From Planctomycetales bacterium (GTDB lineage: Bacteria > Planctomycetota > Planctomycetia > Pirellulales > Pirellulaceae): 43,479 nt of DNA. The notes under the pieces are model-generated. The model saw only the letters and a list, made by a program, of their open reading frames with translations, was not told the origin of the DNA and ran no database searches. Positions 32,814 to 41,861 of this stretch are shown in pieces (the stretch's first letter is position 1; every line of letters starts with the position of its first letter). A program made the translations under genes and the position numbers. The stretch lies in NCBI GenBank assembly GCA_020426625.1, contig JAGQPR010000009.1, positions 1 to 43,479 on the forward strand, in the 5' to 3' direction.

Positions 32814-35812
32814 CTGTGAAGACTCTAGATTCAATTATCGACCGATTTGAATTGGCTGTAGCCAAAAATGGCGTTGAGAAGACGCACCCGGAAGAGCTGG
32901 TGGCGGCCTGGGCCGGCGAATCGAATACCGGCGTTTCTTCAGAGACGATCACCGAATTGCTAAGAGTTTGGCTCGAATACCGCTTCTCCGCCAATTTGCC
33001 TCTTACGCCTGACGAAGCCATTGCCCTATTTCCAGAAGTTCATTTCTCTGATTCGGAACGACAAAAACTCGAGTTCGAGTATCGTCGTCTACAGCGCGGA
33101 GCCAATGATGTGCGTTCGTTGCCGAGCGCAGAAACAGTCCCCGATTTGCCGGCCGTAGGTTCTACATGGGAAGATTTCTCGCTGGTTGAGCTGCTGGGAG
33201 AAGGTGCTTTTGCGCGAGTCTACCTGGCGCGGCAGCTTTCCATGTCAGGCAGACTCGTAGCGCTCAAGTTGACGTTTCGCGCTTCCCATGAATCTCAGCT
33301 ACTTGCCCGATTACATCACTCTGCAGTGGTGCCGATTTACTCGGTCCATCAGCACGGCGGCGTGTATGGGTTGTGTATGCCCTACCTGGGCAATACCACG
33401 TTGTTGGATTTGCTGCATGAGATTTTGCCTCCTGACAAAGAGCGGCTCAAAGCCATGGAGAGTGCCAGTGGCGTGGAGCTACTCGAGATTCTGGTGCATC
33501 GTCAAGCCAAGATTTCGACAGTGACTAACTTTGCTGCTGAGCTGAACACAAGTGAACTCGAATCTAGCGTTCAATCACCAGGTTATCCTCCACAGCCGAT
33601 AGAGTCCCGTCCAGCGCCTACATCATCGACACCTACGGACAATGTCTCCGCCACAGCGATTGCCAAAGCCGAGGTACCACGTGACAAGCGACGTGCCACT
33701 GCCAAAGAGCTGGCCAAGCTGAACTACGTCGGAGCCATCACTTGGATTGGCGCTCAGCTGGCCGATGCACTCGAGCATGCGCACCGACATGGAGTTTTGC
33801 ATTGCGATATCAAACCTGCGAACATCTTGCTGGCGCCGGATGGCCAGGCTCGCTTGCTAGACTTTAATGTGTCGTTGGAAGAAAGTAGGCTGACATCGCA
33901 GCATCGCGTTGGCGGCACATTGGCCTACATGGCGCCTGAACAACTGGCTGCAGTGCAAGGGGCGAGCAAGCTGGAGATTGACGCTCGCAGCGACATTTAC
34001 TCGTTGGGTATCGTGCTGTTTGAAATGCTGACCGGATCGGTACCAAAGATACCCGGTAGCCATGTGCCTGCGGCTCTGATGACCCAACTGAGACAAGCCA
34101 ACCCGGCAGTTACTCCAGCGCTAGCGGCAATTATCCATCGTTGCCTGGCCGAGCAACCGCCGCAACGCTACGCGTCGGCAGGCCAGCTCTATGACGACTT
34201 GAATGCTCAATGCAACAACCTGCCCTTGGTACACCAGCGAGAGCCAAGCATTAACGAGCGAACTAGAAAGTGGATTCGACGACATCCGATGATAACATCG
34301 TTGTCTTCAATCAGCTTGGTTGCCGCTAGCCTGATACTGTTAAGTGTGATGGGTTTTTGGTGGCGAGGTGAGCTGCTCGAACAAGCGGAACGGACCGCAC
34401 GCGGCGACCGCTTGCAGCGATTGCTGCCCGATGCCGTCGCCTTGCTTTCTGCCGCTCGGAACTACCCTGAATTGGCCGTAGAGGCGAATCAAAAAACTGA
34501 CGAGATCTTCTCGTTGCTTCGCGATCGTGGTAGCAACGAACTTGATTTATCCATCGTTGATGATCCTTCGTTGTTTAATACGTTAGTGCGATTGGCAGAA
34601 GCTCAGCAGTTAGAGCGGGGGATTGGCTTATCAACAGCTGGCACAAAACCAACAGACGAATCGCTGTCGGAGTCGATCGCGCAGATCCTGGCGAGGCTCA
34701 ACAATGACGGTGTCGACAGAATTACCCGCAATGATCTGCTGAATGCCTTCTTGGAAGGGCGGTTTTCCGAAGTGATAGAAATGAGCGGGCAGTTGTCCGG
34801 AGCCCATGTGAGTGACTATGCAACTTGGATGTTCGCTGGACAAAGCAACTTGAAAGTTGGTGATGCAGCATCAGCCCGCGAGTGTTTTTCGGTCTGCATC
34901 GCTCTTCGTCCGCGCATCGATACCGCTTGGTTTTATCGTGGAGTCGCCCGACTAGAATCGAAGCAATTTGAGGCCGCCATCCAGGATTTTTCGCAAGCAT
35001 TGAGATTACGCGCAGACTTTCCAGCCGCCAGATACAACATGGCATTGGCCTTGGAGCAACTCGGCGAATTGTCGGCTGCTGTGGACTCGTTAGACGTTGC
35101 CATTCAAGGTGGCTGGCGAAGTGTTTCAGGGTACGCCTTTCGTGGGGCTCTACAACGAAAGCTCGGTAATATTTCGGAGGCGGATCGGGATCTGGCCCAA
35201 GCGTTAGCATGTGTTCCAACAACCGAATTAGACTGGATTAGAAGGGGAACGTTGCGGATCGAAACGGACTCACTCGGTGCGCGGCACGATTTTGAGCATG
35301 CAGTAGCACTGAATTCAAATTCTCTGGCCGCCAGACAGAATCTAGCTCACGTCCTCGCCGATAAGCTATCGTCGCCAGAGGAATCTCTCGAACATCTAGA
35401 TGTATTGGTAAGTTTGGAACCAGAGAGCGCCGAGAGATGGTCCGGACGCGGCGTTGTTTTGGCCCGTCTGGGGCGATTGATCGAAGCCGTTCGTGACCTT
35501 AGTCGTGCATCCGCACTAAAGATCACCAACCCGCTGGTGGCTTATCAGATCGCCTGTGGTTACTCGTTGGTAGCCGCTCAAATGGCTCAGACTGAGTCAG
35601 CCGGGCTGCCGGAGGGCACCACCGGTCAGGCGAACGCTCTGCCATCGCAGGAGCAGATCGGTGCCGCGGCGTTAAAGTGGTACGTTTATTCGGCGCAGAT
35701 CCACCCAGGAGTTGCCCAAATTGCAATGACCGACCCGGATGTCGCTTGGCTGCGAAATCAACCAGAATTTGTAAATTCTAGCACCTCAAAAACATCCAAG
35801 GGACAAGAATGA
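32810..35812 (+). CDS. Transmembrane Ser/Thr protein kinase with TPR repeats
   Basis: The 1000-residue protein has a Gly-rich loop LGEGAFARVYLARQ (about 129-142) and the ATP-binding Lys153 in VALKLTF. A Ser/Pro-rich insert follows at about 235-290. The catalytic loop is HCDIKPANILLA (His331, Asp333), with Cys in place of the usual Arg of HRD. The metal site is DFN at 351-353 in place of DFG, and MAPEQ lies in the activation segment. A membrane helix lies near residues 495-518, and TPR units fill about 660-930 (for example DTAWFYRGVARLESKQFEAA). The kinase domain should be cytoplasmic and the TPR part on the other side of the membrane, acting as a sensor. HCD and DFN variants are common in planctomycete kinases, so activity is likely retained. 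Confidence 0.93.
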   Translation: MTVKTLDSIIDRFELAVAKNGVEKTHPEELVAAWAGESNTGVSSETITELLRVWLEYRFSANLPLTPDEAIALFPEVHFSDSERQKLEFEYRRLQRGANDVRSLPSAETVPDLPAVGSTWEDFSLVELLGEGAFARVYLARQLSMSGRLVALKLTFRASHESQLLARLHHSAVVPIYSVHQHGGVYGLCMPYLGNTTLLDLLHEILPPDKERLKAMESASGVELLEILVHRQAKISTVTNFAAELNTSELESSVQSPGYPPQPIESRPAPTSSTPTDNVSATAIAKAEVPRDKRRATAKELAKLNYVGAITWIGAQLADALEHAHRHGVLHCDIKPANILLAPDGQARLLDFNVSLEESRLTSQHRVGGTLAYMAPEQLAAVQGASKLEIDARSDIYSLGIVLFEMLTGSVPKIPGSHVPAALMTQLRQANPAVTPALAAIIHRCLAEQPPQRYASAGQLYDDLNAQCNNLPLVHQREPSINERTRKWIRRHPMITSLSSISLVAASLILLSVMGFWWRGELLEQAERTARGDRLQRLLPDAVALLSAARNYPELAVEANQKTDEIFSLLRDRGSNELDLSIVDDPSLFNTLVRLAEAQQLERGIGLSTAGTKPTDESLSESIAQILARLNNDGVDRITRNDLLNAFLEGRFSEVIEMSGQLSGAHVSDYATWMFAGQSNLKVGDAASARECFSVCIALRPRIDTAWFYRGVARLESKQFEAAIQDFSQALRLRADFPAARYNMALALEQLGELSAAVDSLDVAIQGGWRSVSGYAFRGALQRKLGNISEADRDLAQALACVPTTELDWIRRGTLRIETDSLGARHDFEHAVALNSNSLAARQNLAHVLADKLSSPEESLEHLDVLVSLEPESAERWSGRGVVLARLGRLIEAVRDLSRASALKITNPLVAYQIACGYSLVAAQMAQTESAGLPEGTTGQANALPSQEQIGAAALKWYVYSAQIHPGVAQIAMTDPDVAWLRNQPEFVNSSTSKTSKGQE

Positions 35813-35829
35813 CCGTAGACCTTTGGGCT

Positions 35830-35883
35830 ATTCTCTTTTCTGTGTCCATTCTCTTTTCTGTGTCCATTCTCTTTTCTGTGTGC
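35830..35883 (+). repeat. Three 18-bp tandem repeats in the leader of the matrixin gene
   Basis: The unit ATTCTCTTTTCTGTGTCC occurs three times head to tail (35830-35847, 35848-35865, 35866-35883). The first two copies are identical and the third differs at one base. The array lies between the kinase stop and the ATG at 35904. It is pyrimidine-rich on the coding strand. It could instead encode repeated SLFCVH if translation began at TTG 35823. Confidence 0.9.
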
Positions 35884-35903
35884 CGTGCAACTCGTCAAAC
35901 GAC

Positions 35904-38222
35904 ATGACCAAGAATTACAAACTTCACCGGCAATTGCTAGCCGAACGGCTTGAGGATCGTAGTCTACTAGCCAGCGATAACGGCGCCTTCCTTGGGTTTG
36001 GCAGCATTACCACAAGCATTGCGCCGGATGGAACACAAATCGGTTTCCGCACGAGTGAGTTGCAATCTGCTTTTGATGCAAGGTTTGGGGCCGGTCAATG
36101 GCAACCCGTGATAGAGCGGGCTATCCAAACCTGGGCTCGTGAAGCCGAGCTAAACGTCGGTTTCGTGCAGGATAATGGGGCCGCAGCCGGTATCTATGGT
36201 CCTTCGCAGGGAGATTCGCGTTTCGGAGATATCCGCTGGTTTGGCGTCTCGCTGGGGAATGATGTATGGGCTGAGGCCGTCAGCGAAAGTGCTCGCACTG
36301 CCGGAACTTGGGCCGGTGACATCATCTTCAATGTGGATGCAAATTGGCGAGACTTGCATGATTTGGAAACAGTGGCAATGCATGAGCTGGGGCACGTGCT
36401 AGGGCTTGAGCACAATGCTGATCCGCTTTCACCAATGAACGCACATGGTCCATCTGCAAGCACCACGCCAACGGCACAAGACATCGCTATTCTTCAAGCA
36501 ATTCATGGGACGCGCAATCCCGACGCCACCGAAGGCGATCATGGCAATGATACACTCGCAGATGCCTTTCGAGTGAAAGGCAATGAAGAGGATGGCGATG
36601 ATGCTAACGACGATTTCGACGGTTCCCAAGTTTGGCTGCAGTTCGGTGATTTGCTAGACTCGACGGATGTCGATGTGTTTGAGATTCATGTCGAGGCGGC
36701 ATACACTGGCCCGTTGGCTGTCGATGTCCGAACGCGAGAGCTGAGCCTGGCTAATGTGCAGGCGATGTTTGTAAATCGAGATGGTCAAGTGCTGAGCAGT
36801 GGCAGCATCAATTCCACCTCTGGCGGCCAACTTCTGCTGAGCTTGGAACAAACGGCCCCAGGTGAAAAGTACTTTGTTCGCATCTCAGCCGGAAACGACG
36901 AATTTTGGTCGCAGGGCGATTATGCCGTGACCATTGGGACGCCTGACATACTAGCGAACGAAGCGAACGAGATTGCGGATTGGGCCAACATAGTTCATCG
37001 TTGGTACTTTGACAGTCGTGGTGCCAAGCGAGGGTTCTCTTATCACCTTCAAGACGCGGGGATGGATGGTTACTCTGATGACGATGGCCACCGCGATGAT
37101 GACCGCGGCCATGCACGTGAACTCTTGCCTGCCCTGAATTCCGACACACGCATCGTTTACTCGACGGTCGGGACCATTTCGGATCAAGTAGATATTGACT
37201 ATCTTCGCCTTGACACGCCGAAAGAGCTAAGCGCTGGTAGCATGCTGCTCGTAAATTTGGAATCGCTCGATGCGAATATGCTGGTCCCACAAATTTCAGT
37301 TCTGGATGTGACGGGCGCGGTACTTGATGCAGAGTTATTGTCAGTTGGGTATGGTGCTACACATCTATTGGTAGGCAACATAGAAGCCGAAGCCCGCTAT
37401 CTAATTCGACTCGATTCGTCAGCTGTCGAGGCCGCCCATCGCATGGGAAACTACAGCTTGAATTTGGAGCTTAGTTCCGGCCTCAAGTCGAATGACGCTT
37501 TCGTCACTGGTCAACTGAGTGAACAACAAGATACGCTAAACAAGACCCTATATATAGCCATCCCCCAAGTCATCACTTTCTCACTCGAATCGTTTAGTGA
37601 GATTGCGAATACGAATGTCGACACTCAGGCAACATTTCAACTATTCGATAGCCACCGAAGGCTGATCCACAATATTATCGCGCCCTTGGGTACCATGCGC
37701 AGTTTACCCGGCGTGCTGCTCGATGCCGGCGAGTATTTTCTCCAAGTTTCGGCTGTGTCCGCAGCAGCAACACTACCATCAATGGACATAAAATTATCGG
37801 GAACGAGACCGACTGATCCTATTGGCCCGCTGATCGCGCCGGTTGATCAAGAGCCTATGTACACATGTGAAGTCGGTGGGGATTTTTGCTTTCCGGATGG
37901 AACTGAGTCGCCCATTCCTTCCCATGTTGGCCCAGGACCAGTAATTCCACTACCGCTTCCCCTGCCAGCGCCTCTACCACCCCCGCCGGACAATTTCTTT
38001 TGGGAAAACGATTTAATCATTGCGACCAATCCTGGGCATGCAAACGACACCAATGGCGATGGCTTTGTTTCGCCTGCGGACGTATTGCTTGTCGTCAACT
38101 ACCTGAATGCGAATGGAGCTGGAGTATACCCTACGTATTTCATCGGCTATGTCGATACAAATGCCGATGGTTTTGTCTCCCCTATCGACGCCTTGCTTAT
38201 TATCAACCAACTCAACCGTTAG
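35904..38222 (+). CDS. Extracellular matrixin-type metalloprotease with LEPR-XLL-like N-terminus and C-terminal dockerin
   Basis: The ORF extends back to TTG 35823 across an 18-bp repeat, but ATG 35904 (772 residues) fits the family. The N-terminus reads AERLEDRSLLAS, the LEPR-XLL-like motif of large planctomycete secreted proteins. A matrixin domain spans roughly 40-200, with GAAAGIYGPSQGDSRFGDIR and the zinc site HELGHVLGLEH (His160, His164, His170), followed by SPMNAH in place of a canonical Met-turn. The middle holds two or three beta-rich domains. A Pro-rich linker (about 680-700) precedes a dockerin with two calcium loops, DTNGDGFVSPADVLLVVNYL and DTNADGFVSPIDALLIINQL. It is probably a secreted protease attached through its dockerin. 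It follows the kinase by 91 bases and may be its target operon. Confidence 0.92.
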   Translation: MTKNYKLHRQLLAERLEDRSLLASDNGAFLGFGSITTSIAPDGTQIGFRTSELQSAFDARFGAGQWQPVIERAIQTWAREAELNVGFVQDNGAAAGIYGPSQGDSRFGDIRWFGVSLGNDVWAEAVSESARTAGTWAGDIIFNVDANWRDLHDLETVAMHELGHVLGLEHNADPLSPMNAHGPSASTTPTAQDIAILQAIHGTRNPDATEGDHGNDTLADAFRVKGNEEDGDDANDDFDGSQVWLQFGDLLDSTDVDVFEIHVEAAYTGPLAVDVRTRELSLANVQAMFVNRDGQVLSSGSINSTSGGQLLLSLEQTAPGEKYFVRISAGNDEFWSQGDYAVTIGTPDILANEANEIADWANIVHRWYFDSRGAKRGFSYHLQDAGMDGYSDDDGHRDDDRGHARELLPALNSDTRIVYSTVGTISDQVDIDYLRLDTPKELSAGSMLLVNLESLDANMLVPQISVLDVTGAVLDAELLSVGYGATHLLVGNIEAEARYLIRLDSSAVEAAHRMGNYSLNLELSSGLKSNDAFVTGQLSEQQDTLNKTLYIAIPQVITFSLESFSEIANTNVDTQATFQLFDSHRRLIHNIIAPLGTMRSLPGVLLDAGEYFLQVSAVSAAATLPSMDIKLSGTRPTDPIGPLIAPVDQEPMYTCEVGGDFCFPDGTESPIPSHVGPGPVIPLPLPLPAPLPPPPDNFFWENDLIIATNPGHANDTNGDGFVSPADVLLVVNYLNANGAGVYPTYFIGYVDTNADGFVSPIDALLIINQLNR

Positions 38223-38224
38223 CG

Positions 38225-38261
38225 AGTGAGCAATTTCACTGCAAGTGAGCAAAAATTCACT
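38225..38261 (+). repeat. Two adjacent short inverted repeats after the matrixin gene
   Basis: AGTGA (38225-38229) pairs with TCACT (38236-38240). A near copy follows at 38244-38248 with 38257-38261. The whole is an imperfect direct repeat of about 20 bp. No T-run follows, so it is not a standard terminator. Confidence 0.5.
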
Positions 38262-38420
38262 GCAGCTGCAAGCATCTTGTGAAAACAATTTGGCTTGTGT
38301 ATCCCGCCAATAACCATGACGGCGGAGCGTGATGACTACCATCGAAACGCTCAAGTTGTTCTTACGCAATTCCCGATGCCCACACCGTGATTTTGTCTGG
38401 GCGAGTGTCGAACAGCCGAG

Positions 38421-41400
38421 CTATGTCTGTTGCTGGTGATAGACCAGCCAATAGCTGACCGGGATCACCAAGAGCGTAAACAACGTTGACGCAACCAAAC
38501 CAAAGATCAGCGACCAACCGAGTCCTGAAAAAATAGGATCCAGCGTGATAGGTACAGCCGACAGCAGTGCTGCGCCAGCGGTCAATAGAATAGGTCGCAA
38601 CCGTACAACCCGACTTTCGAGAATTGCGTCAAACAATGGCCGACCAGCTGCAACCGCTTGTTCCATGAAATCGACGAGAATGATTGAGTCGCGTGTGACG
38701 ATGCCGGCCAGGGCGATCATGCCTATCATGGCTGTCGCCGTGAAGAACACAGGGTCGTCGTATCCTCCGACTGGTGCGCTTGCGACTAGATTCAAAACGT
38801 AGAAGCCTGGCATGACTCCCAAAATGGTCAGCGGGATCGCCAGCATAACAATGGTTGGGATAATAAAGGATCCGGTTTGAGCTACCAGAATGATATAGAT
38901 CATGACCATCGCCGCCCCGAAGGCGAGCCCCAGGTCGCGGAACACATCGAGCGTGATTTTCCATTCTCCCTCACCCGCGAAAGAGACGCTTAGATCGCTG
39001 GGGATACTCCATTCGATCCCGCTGCCATTGCGCAAGTAGGATCGCGAATTTACAGGCACCGGATCGGACGGGCGAACGCCAGCTTGGCCTTGAACTGCCG
39101 TAGGGCTTTGATCGGCCAATACGTCAACAATGCACTCTGCTGGCGGTCTTCCGGCGCATTCGGCCATCACATACGCGATACGCTGCAAGTTCTTGTGATA
39201 GATTGACTGACTAGCCCGTGTCCATTGGCAAGTCCCAATCTCAGCTAAAAGAATAGTATTTCCGTTTCGCCCTTTTACCGGTAGCATTTCGATGTCCTGC
39301 TGGCTGGAACGCATGGCTCGGGGTAGGCGAAACGTCAGTCGTAGTGGTTGCCGTTCGCCTTCCACGCGCAGTGTTTGCTGTCGATTACCGGCCAGTGCCG
39401 CAGAAATAGTCTGGGCGATTTCTTCCACAGAGACACCAGCCAAAGCCGATTTCTCCTGATCTGGTACAAATGTCAATTTGGTAATCGCAGATTCTCGCAT
39501 ATTGTCGACTTCAACCACTCCCGGCTCTAACATCATTCTTTCGCTCACGATATCTGCGGCTGCGAGTAGATCTTCGTAGCTGTTGTCTGGTTGGCCGGTG
39601 ATTTCTGCAACCAAAGAGGCCAACACAGGCGGCCCAGGAGGGAGTTCTACTATTCTCAACTTGCCGCCGGTAGCCTCGACAAACGCCGTAAGCTCATCTC
39701 GCATCCGCAAGCCCAGCGCATGACTTTGCAGCGTACGGTTCTTCTTGCCTACGAACCGTACTCGCATTTCAGCCTGATGGGGTAAGCCGCGTAAATAGTA
39801 GTGCCGCACCATTCCATTGAAATCGATGGGGCCAGCCACGCCTACGTAACTCGTGTAGTCAGTGACCTCCGGTTGTGTTGCAACAATTTGTTCCAGTCCT
39901 CGTAGCACGGCATCGGTACGTTCCAAAGTCGTACCTTCTTCCATGTCGAGAATGAGCAAGAATTCATTCTTGTTATCGAACGGCAGCATTTTCAGCGGCA
40001 CCATGCGCAGGGCCCCCAATCCAGCAGCAGCCGCTGTCAACACGCCCATTAAGGCCAAGAAGCCGATCGCTCTCAGACGCGTCTTCAAGAGAGGTAGCAT
40101 CAGTGGTCGGAAGGCTCGATACAACAACGACCGCTTTACTTCCTCGGGATCGTAAGCCTCATGTTCCAACGGAACGGCATCGTCCGCATCCGTCGATGTC
40201 AACCCTTGAGCAGATTCTTCATTCAGGAAATTCTTCTTGAGTACTTGATAAGTCAACCATGGAGTAATGGTGAATGCCACGACCATCGACATCAGCATGG
40301 CCACAGGCACGTTTAATGCCATGGGGGACATATAGGGTCCCATCATGCCAGTGATAAAGAACATCGGCAAGAAGCTGACAATGACCGCCAATGTTGCGCT
40401 GATCAAAGGCGGACGAATTTCAGCCACAGCGTCTAGCACGATACGGCGAGTTGCCTTTTTGCGCGCATGAAAGTGACGCGCGATATTTTCCACGTCGACA
40501 ATTGGATCGTCTACCAGTAAACCGAGCGAGAGAATCAGTGCAAAGAGCGTCACGCGGTTAATGGTATATCCGAACAGCAGATTGACAGCCAATGTCAACC
40601 CGAAAACGACTGGCACGGCCACTGCCACGATCATCGCCTCGCGAAATCCCAAACCGATTGTGAGCAGCAGGATTACGATGATGATGGCTACTCCCAGCGC
40701 CTCGACCAATTCATTGACTTTGTGATTGGCGGTTTGTCCGCTGTTGCGGGTGATGACAATATCCACATCGTCAGGCACCATCTCAGTTTTCAGCTTATTA
40801 GCCTGCTCGATGACCGCTTCGGCTACGGTAACCGCATTGGCTCCTTTTTGTTTTGAAATGGCGATGACCACCGAGGCTTGGCTGGTAGCTAAAGTTTGCC
40901 CCGCTGTTGAAGCAGGTGGAGACTCACTGTGAGAATTCGCGCCAAGCGCGGTACCCGGGCTATTGTGGTGAGCACCGAATCCCTGCGCTGCACCCCAGCC
41001 ATGCCGCACATAACTGGTCACCTCGTCGGCTCCATCAAGGATTCGGGCAACGTCCTTGAGGAAAACTGGTCGTGAATCAAACACACCGACAACAACATCA
41101 GCCAGATCAGACGCCCGTCGAATATCGCTTCTCGTTTGCACCTGGATGACTTCGTCGCTGTGCGTATGTGACCCCGCGGGCAAGGCAGCGTTGGCATATT
41201 GCACCGCTCGCATGACTTCTAGCGTTGTCATCTGATGCGAGCGCAGTTGTGCGGGGTCCAAGGCGATCGTGATAGTTCGCGATTCTCCACCGACGACGTA
41301 GGCGCGGTTTACTTGGGGCATTATAGCCAAGCGTTCTACTAGTTCTTCGCCGATACGTCGCAGCACGTAGCCATCGTCATTAGCGCCAGTGAGCGCCAGC

Positions 41401-41861
41401 GTAACGATAGGTACATCGTCAATTTCAACAGGCTTCATAACCCAGCCAGTTACGCCGGGTGTGATCGAATCGTTATTTTCGTTCAATTTCTTGAAGAGTT
41501 TGACCAGACTGCGTTCGCGGTCCTCACCGACGTAAAAGCGAACAGTGATTACCGCCCGGTCGTCCTGCGAAATGCTATAGACGTATTCGACACCGTCGAT
41601 CTGGTAAAGCATTCGCTCTAGTGGCGTTGAAACTAATTGTTCGACTTCAGCCGCTGAGTGACCTGGGAATTCCACAAGAATGTCGGCCAACGGCACGACG
41701 ATTTGCGGATCCTCTTCGCGCGGCGTGATAAGCAACGCGGCCACGCCGATAATTAGCGAGAAAATAATGAGAATGATCGAAAGATTTGAATGCAGAAAGA
41801 TGCGGACGATACCTGACAACACATCTGCGTGTCCATCGTCAACCGGCGGGCGTTTATTCAC
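38421..41861 (-). CDS. RND-family efflux pump, inner-membrane permease subunit (AcrB/HAE1-like)
   Basis: The 1146-residue protein has the two-fold RND layout of 12 membrane helices and two large periplasmic loops. Its N-terminal segment is FLHSNLSIILIIFSLIIGVA followed by EFPGHSAAEVEQLVSTPLER. In TM4 the proton-relay pair is present in LGLLVDDPIVDVENIARHF (about residue 449). In the TM10 region the usual Lys-Asn is replaced: GIVTRDSIILVDFMEQ has Arg-Asp at that place. The protein is slightly longer than AcrB, with a Ser/His-rich insert around 305-335. It pumps drugs, metals or lipophilic compounds out of the periplasm or membrane, driven by protons. Its start overlaps the adaptor gene's stop by 4 bp. 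The substrate is unknown, and no TolC-like channel gene is in view. Confidence 0.93.
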   Translation of the reverse strand: MNKRPPVDDGHADVLSGIVRIFLHSNLSIILIIFSLIIGVAALLITPREEDPQIVVPLADILVEFPGHSAAEVEQLVSTPLERMLYQIDGVEYVYSISQDDRAVITVRFYVGEDRERSLVKLFKKLNENNDSITPGVTGWVMKPVEIDDVPIVTLALTGANDDGYVLRRIGEELVERLAIMPQVNRAYVVGGESRTITIALDPAQLRSHQMTTLEVMRAVQYANAALPAGSHTHSDEVIQVQTRSDIRRASDLADVVVGVFDSRPVFLKDVARILDGADEVTSYVRHGWGAAQGFGAHHNSPGTALGANSHSESPPASTAGQTLATSQASVVIAISKQKGANAVTVAEAVIEQANKLKTEMVPDDVDIVITRNSGQTANHKVNELVEALGVAIIIVILLLTIGLGFREAMIVAVAVPVVFGLTLAVNLLFGYTINRVTLFALILSLGLLVDDPIVDVENIARHFHARKKATRRIVLDAVAEIRPPLISATLAVIVSFLPMFFITGMMGPYMSPMALNVPVAMLMSMVVAFTITPWLTYQVLKKNFLNEESAQGLTSTDADDAVPLEHEAYDPEEVKRSLLYRAFRPLMLPLLKTRLRAIGFLALMGVLTAAAAGLGALRMVPLKMLPFDNKNEFLLILDMEEGTTLERTDAVLRGLEQIVATQPEVTDYTSYVGVAGPIDFNGMVRHYYLRGLPHQAEMRVRFVGKKNRTLQSHALGLRMRDELTAFVEATGGKLRIVELPPGPPVLASLVAEITGQPDNSYEDLLAAADIVSERMMLEPGVVEVDNMRESAITKLTFVPDQEKSALAGVSVEEIAQTISAALAGNRQQTLRVEGERQPLRLTFRLPRAMRSSQQDIEMLPVKGRNGNTILLAEIGTCQWTRASQSIYHKNLQRIAYVMAECAGRPPAECIVDVLADQSPTAVQGQAGVRPSDPVPVNSRSYLRNGSGIEWSIPSDLSVSFAGEGEWKITLDVFRDLGLAFGAAMVMIYIILVAQTGSFIIPTIVMLAIPLTILGVMPGFYVLNLVASAPVGGYDDPVFFTATAMIGMIALAGIVTRDSIILVDFMEQAVAAGRPLFDAILESRVVRLRPILLTAGAALLSAVPITLDPIFSGLGWSLIFGLVASTLFTLLVIPVSYWLVYHQQQT

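Noticed and set aside
35823..35903. N-terminal extension of the matrixin protein with repeated SLFCVH
   Set aside because: It would require a TTG start without a ribosome site; the family-typical sequence begins at ATG 35904.
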